Assembly (NCBI GenBank): GCA_964613675.1
Contig: CAZTIH010000011.1
Coordinates: 1 to 34,054, forward strand
Direction of reading: 5' to 3'
Source of the DNA: DAIUCA01 sp964613675
Lineage (GTDB): Bacteria > Pseudomonadota > Gammaproteobacteria > Competibacterales > Competibacteraceae
Length of the DNA: 34,054 nt
The translations under genes were made by a program, and so were the position numbers. The notes under the pieces were generated by a model that was given only the letters and a program-made list of their open reading frames with translations, did no database searches and had not been told where the DNA came from. Positions 24,692 to 32,425 of the stretch are shown here, piece after piece (position 1 is the first letter of the stretch; each line of letters opens with the position of its first letter).

Positions 24692-25726
24692 TTAGTGGCG
24701 ATGATTATCCCAACAGGGCCGACGCGCTTCCCGCCACGCATCCGCTCGACTTAAGCCAATATCCTTTAGCAACGCATCATCTAATCCCGATAATTGACGG
24801 CGTTCGCTCGCGATTTCGTAGGCCAATTGCAACCGCTGTAAAGCCAAAATCCAGTGGTTCAGAGGAACGAGCGCCAAGGCGTTCCCCAGCAAAACCAAGC
24901 CCACGCCCATCAACGCCGATGCCGTCCATTCGTAGCCCTCGAATAGCGTCGAAAGTCCTAAAGCCACTACGGGAAATAACAAAGCACTATAAGCCACGCG
25001 ATCTGCGCCCATGCGACCCAAGAGAGTGAGATAGCTCATGAAGCCCACCACCGAGCCAAACACGACTAAGTACGCCAGCGATACCCCATATTCCCACTGC
25101 CAATCGACCGTCCAAGAACGGCCCGTGACCACAATTAACAGCCCCATTGTCACCGCACCGTATCCCATGCTGTACGCCACACAACTCATGATGGGCCACC
25201 CCTGCCGTTGTTGGTACGCGGAAACGATATTTCCAACCGACGCCGCGTAGGTCGCCAGCACGCCGAGCAGTAATCCCCAAAGGGTTCCATCGTCGAGCTG
25301 TAACGAATTGATTTTAGGCCAAAAAATCATCGACATCCCTACAAGACCAATTCCTCCGCCAATCACCACGAGTCGGCGAATGGCGTATCCGAGAAAAAGC
25401 CAGCCGTTTAGCACATTCATCACGATGACCGTCGAGAACGTGAGGGCCACTAAGCCGCTCGGAATGAAAAATTGGGCTTGATAGAACAAAAGATAGTTGA
25501 GACAAAACAACATTAGTCCCATTAAGAATAACCAAGGATGGGCACGGCGAGGCAGCCATAGCGAAACCCGTCCCAGTCCACAGAGCATAAACAACAGGAC
25601 ACTCGCTAAACCAAAGCGATAAGCAATCGACGTTAGGGGGTCGGCGTAGGGGAGTTGGTAAGTGATGGCTAGCCATGTCGATCCCCAAATCAGCACGGTC
25701 GTGAGGTAAAGCAGGGGATTAGTCAT
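24692..25726 (-). CDS. EamA/DMT-family permease with C-terminal DUF1127 domain
   Basis: Residues 1 to about 290 form a drug/metabolite transporter with ten predicted spans in two EamA halves (first: LIWGSTWLAITY; second starts near GTLWGLLLGVLATYAASVGN). Such proteins export amino acids, purines or other metabolites. Residues about 300-344 form a cytoplasmic tail that matches the small DUF1127 (YjiS-like) family: LLKDIGLSRADAWREA followed by RRPCW. DUF1127 normally exists as a free protein of about 50 residues. AAGGAG lies 8 nt before the ATG. It is divergent from a MocR-type regulator, which likely controls it. Substrate unknown. Confidence 0.9.
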   Translation of the reverse strand: MTNPLLYLTTVLIWGSTWLAITYQLPYADPLTSIAYRFGLASVLLFMLCGLGRVSLWLPRRAHPWLFLMGLMLFCLNYLLFYQAQFFIPSGLVALTFSTVIVMNVLNGWLFLGYAIRRLVVIGGGIGLVGMSMIFWPKINSLQLDDGTLWGLLLGVLATYAASVGNIVSAYQQRQGWPIMSCVAYSMGYGAVTMGLLIVVTGRSWTVDWQWEYGVSLAYLVVFGSVVGFMSYLTLLGRMGADRVAYSALLFPVVALGLSTLFEGYEWTASALMGVGLVLLGNALALVPLNHWILALQRLQLAYEIASERRQLSGLDDALLKDIGLSRADAWREARRPCWDNHRH

Positions 25727-25743
25727 GTAGGGGACTCCTTTTG

Positions 25744-25868
25744 ATTGACCAAATTGTCTGTCGCTGTTCCAAAATTGGTGCGATCGACCGCACTAAAAGT
25801 AACGGTCAATTTCCTCAACTGACAGCGACAATTCCTGACACCCTACGGTATCCTGTGTCGGTCAATTT
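25744..25868. promoter_or_regulatory. Candidate operator region between the permease and mocR-type gene
   Basis: The gap contains three copies of one box. GGTCAAT occurs at 25804-25810 and 25860-25866 (inside the longer direct repeat CGGTCAATTT), and its inverse ATTGACC at 25744-25750. The spacings are 60 and 56 bp, between five and six helical turns. A 9-bp inverted repeat, TGTCGCTGT at 25759-25767 and ACAGCGACA at 25822-25830, lies between. MocR regulators bind pairs of direct repeats, so these are likely sites. No clear -35/-10 pair is visible. Confidence 0.45.
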
Positions 25869-25888
25869 TGGTTTACTGGCCTGGTGTC

Positions 25889-27325
25889 ATGTCCAATACA
25901 ATTTCTTCGGTCTCTGCATTGACCTTCGCCGAAGCGGCGGAAATGCCCCTCGTCGAGCAGTGGGTGAGGCGTCTTCAACAGCAAATCGAAGACCGTCAAC
26001 TCAAGCCCGGCACTCGATTGCCCTCCATTCGACAGTTTGCCCAATCCCAGCACATCAGCCGATTTACTGCCGTACAGGTGTACGACCGACTTGTCGCGGC
26101 GGGCTTTCTCGAATCGCGTCGGGGGTCGGGGTTTTTTGTCACCTGTCCCCAACCGTCCCGCGATCCCAAACAGGTGGCGCCCAATTGTCGTCTCGATCAG
26201 GTGACGGAGGTGCTGTGGCTGGTGAAGCGGGCAACTCAGGGATTTCAGACGCGCTATATGCCTGGCAGCGGGTGGTTGCCTGGGGATTGGCTCGATGAAG
26301 ACAGTCTCAGTCGCGCATTGCGGGCGACGGCACGGCTGTCCCATCAACTGCTCAACGGGTACGGCACGGCGATGGGGTATTTGCCTCTGCGCCAAGTCAT
26401 TCAGCGACAGTTAAGCGAACTCGGAATTCATGCCGATCCGGAACAGATTCTCACGACCCACGGGGCCATTCATGCCCTCGACCTGATTGCCCGTTACCTG
26501 TTGCGGCCCGGGGATCCGGTGCTCGTGGACGACCCGGGGTATTTTCATACATTCGGCCATCTCCAGGCGTTGGGGGCGCAGGTGATTGGCGTCCCGCGTC
26601 AGGCGGAGGGACCAGACTTAGAGGTGTTGAGCAACCTCATCGAGCAACACCGTCCACGGGCCTATTTCACGATGGGTGTGCTGCACAATCCGACGGGAAC
26701 GAGCATGAGTTTGAGCGTAGCGCATCGGGTGTTACGCCTCATCGAACAACACGATATGTTCTTGATTGAAGACGATATTTACGGCGATTTTTGCCCATTA
26801 CCCGTGACGCGGCTGGCGGCCTTAGATCAGTTACAGCGGGTGATTTATGTCAACAGCTATTCAAAAACCGTATCGGCAAAGTTACGAGTGGGGTATATCG
26901 CTGCGCCCAGTCGATTGGTGGCGGATTTGCTCGACCTTAAGCTGTTGACGGGAGTGACGACACCCGAGCTTAACGAGCGCGTGGTTCATCACATTCTCCT
27001 CGATGGTCATTATCGCAAGCATGTCGCTCATCTGCGGAATCGTCTGCAAAGTGCGCGAGAACGAGTGACGGCGCGGCTCGAACAGTGTGGTTTTCAGCCT
27101 TACGCCGATGCTGCCCACGGATTTTTTGTGTGGGCGCGTCACCCGACCCTCGATTGTACGGCGCCGTTGGCGGTGGCGGCGGCAGCGCATGATATTACGT
27201 TGGCGGCGGGTACCATTTTTCGTCCCCAACGGGCACCGTCACCGTGGTTGCGGTTCAACATCGCGCTGTGTGAAGACGACTGTGTGTTTGATTTTTTGAA
27301 AAACTCGGTAATCGGTAAAAGGTAG
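25889..27325 (+). CDS. MocR-type GntR/aminotransferase regulator
   Basis: This 478-residue regulator has an N-terminal GntR winged helix (about residues 20-90: GTRLPSIRQFAQ, SRFTAVQVYDRLVAAGFLESRRGSGFFV) joined to a fold type I aminotransferase domain. The PLP region keeps the essentials: LTTHGAIHALDLI, VDDPGYFHTFG, GVLHNPTGTSMS, IEDDIYGDF and the Schiff-base lysine in YVNSYSKTVSAKLRVGY. Members sense amino acids or PLP (GabR, PdxR, TauR). The ATG at 25889 is chosen over an upstream TTG; the ribosome site is weak. It is divergent from the permease and 5 nt ahead of a TauE/SafE exporter, so it may control both. Confidence 0.93.
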   Translation: MSNTISSVSALTFAEAAEMPLVEQWVRRLQQQIEDRQLKPGTRLPSIRQFAQSQHISRFTAVQVYDRLVAAGFLESRRGSGFFVTCPQPSRDPKQVAPNCRLDQVTEVLWLVKRATQGFQTRYMPGSGWLPGDWLDEDSLSRALRATARLSHQLLNGYGTAMGYLPLRQVIQRQLSELGIHADPEQILTTHGAIHALDLIARYLLRPGDPVLVDDPGYFHTFGHLQALGAQVIGVPRQAEGPDLEVLSNLIEQHRPRAYFTMGVLHNPTGTSMSLSVAHRVLRLIEQHDMFLIEDDIYGDFCPLPVTRLAALDQLQRVIYVNSYSKTVSAKLRVGYIAAPSRLVADLLDLKLLTGVTTPELNERVVHHILLDGHYRKHVAHLRNRLQSARERVTARLEQCGFQPYADAAHGFFVWARHPTLDCTAPLAVAAAAHDITLAAGTIFRPQRAPSPWLRFNIALCEDDCVFDFLKNSVIGKR

Positions 27326-27330
27326 GGTAG

Positions 27331-28125
27331 ATGTTTGAAATAGCGCTTATTTTCGCAGTACTCGGACTGGTCGCAGGGATGGCCGCGGGGCTTTTGGGCA
27401 TTGGCGGGGGCGTCATCGTGGTTCCCGTACTCATTTTTCTTGCCCCCATGCTGGAGATTGATCCCGCTATCAAAGTCCATCTCGCTATCGGGACGAGTCT
27501 TGCGACGATCATGGTGACCGGGGTGTCGTCCGCGTGGACGCATCATCGACATGGCGCCGTTCGGTGGGGGATTGTGTGGCAGATGGCGGTGGGAATTGTG
27601 ATGGGGACGGCGTTAGGGGCGGTGACGGCGGCGTGGTTGCCTGGCGAAATCCTCAAGCGCGTGTTTGGGGGACTTTTACTGTTGTTGGCGGTACAGATGG
27701 TGAGTAATTGGCAGCCCAAAGGCGGCGGTGAACTGCCAAAATCGGGAATTTTGATCCCAACGGCGGGGGTGGGAGTGGGGATCATGGCCTCGTTAACGGG
27801 GATTGGTGGGGGGTTACTCGTCGTACCGCTGTTGCGCTACTGGGGAATGGCGATTCGACAGGCGGTCGCGACCTCGGCGGGCTGTGGGATTCCCGTGGCG
27901 GTCTCGGGGACCTTGGGGTTTATCGTGACGGGGTGGCAGGTGGACAATCTCCCGCCGTGGAGCTTGGGATTTATTTATCTGCCCGCGTTTTTGGGGATCG
28001 CCACCATGAGCGTTTTAGCCGCACCCTTCGGGGCCAAACTGACCCACATTCTGCCAACTAAGTTGATTCGTCAGATTTTTGCCTTCGTCATGACGCTGGT
28101 CGGAATCGACTTAATCTTGTTTTAG
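27331..28125 (+). CDS. TauE/SafE (TSUP) family anion exporter
   Basis: This 264-residue membrane protein has about eight spans and the internal repeat typical of the TSUP family: GLLGIGGGVIVVPVL near the N-terminus and SLTGIGGGLLVVPLL in the second half. Members move sulfite, sulfonates, thiosulfate or other anions. The SD is contained in AAAGGTAGGG at the end of the upstream gene, and the ATG lies 5 nt after that stop, so it is co-transcribed with the MocR-type regulator. That pairing suggests export of a product of sulfonate or amino-acid metabolism, but the substrate is inference. The stop is 6 nt from the convergent cyanophycin gene; no terminator seen. Confidence 0.9.
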   Translation: MFEIALIFAVLGLVAGMAAGLLGIGGGVIVVPVLIFLAPMLEIDPAIKVHLAIGTSLATIMVTGVSSAWTHHRHGAVRWGIVWQMAVGIVMGTALGAVTAAWLPGEILKRVFGGLLLLLAVQMVSNWQPKGGGELPKSGILIPTAGVGVGIMASLTGIGGGLLVVPLLRYWGMAIRQAVATSAGCGIPVAVSGTLGFIVTGWQVDNLPPWSLGFIYLPAFLGIATMSVLAAPFGAKLTHILPTKLIRQIFAFVMTLVGIDLILF

Positions 28126-28131
28126 GCCACG

Positions 28132-30063
28132 TTACGCCTGGAGCAATCGGCTAATTTCCTGCAGGTACAATGTATTCAGCTCGTGGGGATGGGACAGGCG
28201 ATGGGTTTCAATTCCCCGTTCCCGCCGAATAGTGATCTTCTGATGGGTCTTCGTCACCAGGGTCCCGCCCTTAAGCAGGTCGCGACTCAGGAGTTTTTCG
28301 CCGGGCGACGGGTCGTTCAGAATGATGAGGTGCGCCCCCTGCACCGTACAGCCTTGTTCGTAAAACAAGTCGCCCCAGCATTCCATAATCATCAGATCGA
28401 GTTGGGCGTGGCGTAGCAAACTGCGAATGTTGCGACCGTAATCACGGCGAAAAAACGGCTGGCGTTGCAAGTCCAGCCACACTCCATCCCCACACAACCC
28501 CCCTATTGTCAGCGTTGGAAATTGCCGTTGTAACCCCTCGAGAAGCGGTTGCAGTTCCTCTTCGTACAGGCGATTGAACAGCACTGTTGCCATCCGCGTG
28601 CGCTGAAGATCAGGAAATAGGGCCTCCATAATTTTGCCGGGAACGTCGATGGGGTCGCCGTAAGCGGGATTGAGGTGCATCGCGATTCCCGGGGCGGCGT
28701 TAATTTCGATAATCCCAAAATCGCTCTCTTGCCACGGTTGACTGATGTCGGTGGTCAGGGCGTCGATGCCCAAACACAACAGCTTGAATTGACTTGCAAT
28801 GGCGTTGCACAGCGCGATGTTGTCGGGGTGAATGCGGTGAGTGACATTTTCGCTCACCCCGCCCAACGATAGATTCGCCACCTTGCGCAGCTTCACCTTG
28901 TGTCCTACGGGGGGGATGCTGTCCAACGACAGTTTTTGCTCGGCCAAATAGTTCAACATGGCGTCGTCGCTGCGAATTTTGCCCAATGGCGACGTCGCGG
29001 TATCGGCACGCATGGGGGTTGCGTTTTCGAGGTCGATGAGCCGTTTAAGCGTATGTCGACCGTCGCCAATGACAAAGGCGGGTTCCCGTTTCAGGGCCGC
29101 AACAAAGCGACCATTGACACAGAGCAATCGGTAGTCATCTCCCGTCACAAGGGATTCGACGATGATGCGGGGGACATCTCCCTCGGCGAGGGGAAGCGAT
29201 TCCACGGCCTTCTGCCATGCAAACGCCAATTCGGTTTCATCCACAATCCCCGCCGTCACGCCAATGCCTTTGTGTCCCATGAGCGGTTTGACGACCACCG
29301 GGTAGCCAATCGCAAGGGCAACCTCGACCGCATCTTCCAAGCAATCGACGACCTCGCCAACGGGTACGGGAAACCCGCGTCGTTTCAAAAACCGTTTGCA
29401 GTCGTCCTTGCGGCAGGTGAAATCCGAATCAATGTGACTGTCGCCATCGAAGGTCGTTGCGATGCCGCGTCGGGCATAACGACCGTAGCCGTATTGGATC
29501 AAGCCCTCGTCGGGGAGGTACATCGTCGGGATGTCGCGCACCCACGCCGCCCGCAACAGGGCATAGGTGGTGGGGCCACCGTAAATCGAACGGTTGAACT
29601 GTCGCTGTAGCTCGCTAAATCGCGTTTCAAAATCAAAATCGGGCGTTTGCGTTTGGTGCAGGGATTCCCACCAGTCCCATGTGAGGTAAAGCGCATCCCA
29701 AGTCGTGTCGATGTGCAGACATTCCACGGCAATGCGTTGAACGTCGTCCGAGTGCGCGGACAGGCTGAATCGCTCGATGTCGATGCCCCAATCCAGTTGA
29801 CAGATCTGCTGGAGGGTCTGCGCAAAGAGTTCGGCGTAGGTCGCAGACAGCGTGAGCTTGGGAAACCGACGGACAAGTTGACGATGGAGCGTAGCGATTG
29901 GAGGCGGTTCAGGGGTGTGCGTCAGGGAAAAATCAAACACTAGGGCGTTGCGGTTGAGATACGGATTGGGGCCGTCGTAGTACCCCACAATCACCAAATC
30001 AAAGGCATCGTCGTCACGGGCGTTAATGCGTTTACGAGGGGCGGTCATGGCATTAACGATCAT
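28132..30063 (-). CDS. Cyanophycin synthetase-like, CphA2-type beta-Asp-Arg polymerase
   Basis: This 643-residue protein matches cyanophycin synthetase in order. The N-domain is about 1-200 (YYDGPNPYLNRNALVFDFSL, then GYGRYARRGIATTFDGDS). The ATP-grasp domain is about 215-485 (VVVKPLMGHKGIGVT; TGDDYRLLCVNGRFVAALKR; AFVIGDGRHTL; EINAAPGIAMH at 453-463). The last 150 residues look like a shortened Mur-ligase domain (LCGDGVWLD, then MECWGD) without a GxxGKT/S ATP loop, so the arginine-adding step should be missing. Canonical CphA1 is about 870 residues. The short type, CphA2 of nitrogen-fixing cyanobacteria, polymerises beta-Asp-Arg dipeptides. The start at 30063 overlaps the cyanophycinase by 11 nt; ATG 30048 is an alternative. 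Neither has a clear ribosome site, so coupling is likely. Confidence 0.85.
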   Translation of the reverse strand: MIVNAMTAPRKRINARDDDAFDLVIVGYYDGPNPYLNRNALVFDFSLTHTPEPPPIATLHRQLVRRFPKLTLSATYAELFAQTLQQICQLDWGIDIERFSLSAHSDDVQRIAVECLHIDTTWDALYLTWDWWESLHQTQTPDFDFETRFSELQRQFNRSIYGGPTTYALLRAAWVRDIPTMYLPDEGLIQYGYGRYARRGIATTFDGDSHIDSDFTCRKDDCKRFLKRRGFPVPVGEVVDCLEDAVEVALAIGYPVVVKPLMGHKGIGVTAGIVDETELAFAWQKAVESLPLAEGDVPRIIVESLVTGDDYRLLCVNGRFVAALKREPAFVIGDGRHTLKRLIDLENATPMRADTATSPLGKIRSDDAMLNYLAEQKLSLDSIPPVGHKVKLRKVANLSLGGVSENVTHRIHPDNIALCNAIASQFKLLCLGIDALTTDISQPWQESDFGIIEINAAPGIAMHLNPAYGDPIDVPGKIMEALFPDLQRTRMATVLFNRLYEEELQPLLEGLQRQFPTLTIGGLCGDGVWLDLQRQPFFRRDYGRNIRSLLRHAQLDLMIMECWGDLFYEQGCTVQGAHLIILNDPSPGEKLLSRDLLKGGTLVTKTHQKITIRRERGIETHRLSHPHELNTLYLQEISRLLQA

Positions 30064-32248
30064 GAAGTTGGCGAATGCGCGGGCTGTTAATCGCTAAACG
30101 ACGGCTCCCTTCACCGTTGGGTTGTAGGGCAAAGCGAATCCCCGGTCGCAGGTCGTCCAGCAGTTCCTCGCCCAAACTCGCCCCACATTCTCGCGCTAAA
30201 TCCAACACAATTCGTTCGACCGTCTGTCCAGACAAGGCGGGTTCACGGGCATCGAGCACACATCCCTGTACCGGATCGAACGCTTCACCGGGTTGTACAA
30301 AATGGAGTTTGACGTCGCGGATACAAAATTGCTTGTCATCGACGGCCAACTGGCTAGGGTCGAGTGCGACGACGACGAAACCATGACGACCAAAGGCGTG
30401 AATGGGTTGCCCAGAACGGCCTAACACCATGCCCGACTGTTCACACAAACCAAATCCGTAACGACAACCCTGTTCTGCACAAGCCACGATGAGGCGGCCC
30501 AAGCGACGGCGGTGAATAAAGTTTTGATCCACGATCCCCAGCGTAAACAGGCCAAAGCCTTCCTCAATCACCATGCCTTCGTGACCGGCATCGTTGGAAG
30601 CGCCAAAGCGGAGGGCATCATAGCTGTCGCCTTCCGCAATCATTCTCGTGCAAATCGCCGAGGCAGCCCCACTCACAGCAATTAAGGTTGCCCCCTGTTT
30701 GTAGGCGTGAACGATGGCGCGAAGTACCGGACTGGTTTCGCCCCGATGCAACAGCGTTTCGACCAATCGCCGTTGATTTCCCCCGGTAAAGATGAGGGTT
30801 CGTTTGGCGGCGATCCGTTCGAGAAGGGCTTCGTCAAGACTTTGGCGCTCGATGTTGTGAAGCGTGATCTCCAGATCTTCTACATCTTCAATGCCCTGAC
30901 GTGCGAGCCAATGACGGTAATCGCGAGCGGTGGCGCGGGGATCGTAGGCGGCGGTCGCGATGATGCCAACGGGGGGAGCGAGTTGACGCAATAGGGTGGC
31001 CGTCATCACGCCGTCGTCGCTCAAAGGAGCGCTACCAAGCACGACTAACCGCGCTTCGGGGGCAACAACCCCGCCATTGAGCAACGAATGGTTGGTTTGG
31101 ACTTGGAAATCGCGCCAAGCCCGTTGACTAATGCGTTTGCGCGTGATGTTGAGTTGGAGGTTGAAGGCGCTGTAACGGGCTTCACCGTGGCGTTCAGCGA
31201 TGAGGGCACGGCTGCGACGGGGAAGCCGTTCCAATTCGACGATCACTTCGGTTTCGTGACGGGCGTCGTAGGCGAGGGCGGCGTCGCGGCGGTATTGGCG
31301 GGGGTTGCCCTGAATTAAGCGGATCATGAGATCGTGAAGGGCATAACTGCCAAAGGCGTTGCGTTGGAACGGGGCGGGGGTGGTGTACGACTGCGGCGTG
31401 ACGCGCAAACGGATTTTGTCCGGTGCTTTTTGGGGACGATGACGTCGTAAATCGTAGCTGTCGCCATCGTCTAAGTACGAAAACGAAACGCCACTAAACT
31501 CCCCCCCGTCCGCACTGACCTGGGCCTGCGACAGATCGACCACAATCGCACCGGTTTCACCCCGCACTGTCATCCAATCCCCTTCGACGAACATCCCCGT
31601 GTTTTCATCCACCCCAAAGCCGTATGTACAACCCGCTTGTTGCATGGCGACGAGCAACCGTCCAATACGACCCCGCTTAATGAAATGTTGGTCCACGAGG
31701 CCCCAGGGAAAAAAATTAAGCCCGGTGCCCAAAGTCAGGCCCGGCTCTTCGACGCTCGCGACGAGGCCATCGACTAGGGATTCCAAGGAGGTTCCACTGG
31801 TGATGATGTGTTGCGACATCATGGCGGCCCCAGCACTGGAGCCGGCGACTAATCCCCCGTTGCGGTGGAGGTGGCGGATGATTTGGAGCATGGGTGTTTC
31901 CTGATCCGCTTGAATCAGGCTATTGACGATGCGGCTTTGGTCGCCGCCCGTGAAATACACACTTCCTAACGCTTCGACACGGGCAATCAGTTCGCGGTCG
32001 AAGGCGGTCTGTTGGCAGTTGTTCCAAAACAAACCGATCATTTCGGCTTCAAAACCGTAGCGACGAAAATCGGTAACGGTTTCTAATCCCACTTCTTCGG
32101 CAATTTCGGATGCGGTGGGGAATACGGCAATTTTCCCACCCGACAACCGCTTCATCTCTTCAAAAATGGTGTCGTTATCCGCCTCAAGGCGGCCACCAAT
32201 GATGGCTAATTGACCTGTTGCGCACTTTGGCAGACCCCATAGGCCCAT
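30053..32248 (-). CDS. Tandem cyanophycinase with a variant second domain
   Basis: This 731-residue protein has two peptidase S51 domains. Cyanophycinase (about 270 residues in cyanobacteria) cuts cyanophycin to beta-Asp-Arg. Domain 1 (about 12-270) has Gln104 (GGDQ), nucleophile Ser138 (GSSAG), Asp186-Gln187-His188, Arg192, Arg194, Arg197 and Glu215, all with the Synechocystis spacing. Domain 2 (about 400-731) repeats these exactly 388 residues later (Gln492, Ser526 in AVSGA, Asp574, Gln575, Arg580, Arg582, Arg585, Glu603), but His188 is replaced by Asn576. Each domain is followed by a 'GDSYD/GEAFD' strand region. A linker of about 130 residues lies between. No signal peptide is seen. The start at 32248 has GAGG 6 nt upstream. 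It is the first gene of the pair and is divergent from glgC. Confidence 0.88.
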   Translation of the reverse strand: MGLWGLPKCATGQLAIIGGRLEADNDTIFEEMKRLSGGKIAVFPTASEIAEEVGLETVTDFRRYGFEAEMIGLFWNNCQQTAFDRELIARVEALGSVYFTGGDQSRIVNSLIQADQETPMLQIIRHLHRNGGLVAGSSAGAAMMSQHIITSGTSLESLVDGLVASVEEPGLTLGTGLNFFPWGLVDQHFIKRGRIGRLLVAMQQAGCTYGFGVDENTGMFVEGDWMTVRGETGAIVVDLSQAQVSADGGEFSGVSFSYLDDGDSYDLRRHRPQKAPDKIRLRVTPQSYTTPAPFQRNAFGSYALHDLMIRLIQGNPRQYRRDAALAYDARHETEVIVELERLPRRSRALIAERHGEARYSAFNLQLNITRKRISQRAWRDFQVQTNHSLLNGGVVAPEARLVVLGSAPLSDDGVMTATLLRQLAPPVGIIATAAYDPRATARDYRHWLARQGIEDVEDLEITLHNIERQSLDEALLERIAAKRTLIFTGGNQRRLVETLLHRGETSPVLRAIVHAYKQGATLIAVSGAASAICTRMIAEGDSYDALRFGASNDAGHEGMVIEEGFGLFTLGIVDQNFIHRRRLGRLIVACAEQGCRYGFGLCEQSGMVLGRSGQPIHAFGRHGFVVVALDPSQLAVDDKQFCIRDVKLHFVQPGEAFDPVQGCVLDAREPALSGQTVERIVLDLARECGASLGEELLDDLRPGIRFALQPNGEGSRRLAINSPRIRQLHDR

Positions 32249-32425
32249 AATTGTCCTCAACATGCCAAACTCAGCGCCATTCGCGCATAAGTGATTGTTA
32301 TAAAAAAGTTTTTGGTTGAATTCGGCAAATACCGACGGAACTTTTTTGAATCTAATGTGGTTGCTTTTGCGCCGTCAATGGTCAAAAACGCCGCCCAAAT
32401 GCAGCCAATACAAGGGGAAGGTGTC

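Noticed and set aside
25741..26298. 185-residue plus-strand open frame overlapping the mocR-type gene
   Set aside because: It is in a different frame from the clear GntR/aminotransferase frame, covers its operator region and has no family features.
28900..29610. 236-residue plus-strand open frame opposite the CphA2-like gene
   Set aside because: It lies fully antisense to a well-supported gene, shows no domain and has no ribosome site. It is a shadow of the other strand's codon bias.
30580..30700. Idea that the second cyanophycinase domain lost its nucleophile (Ser to Gly)
   Set aside because: A gapped alignment of GSSAGAA with VSGAASA suggested Gly at the nucleophile. All other pocket residues share an offset of 388, and that ungapped alignment places Ser526 opposite Ser138, so the Ser is kept and only the His is changed.
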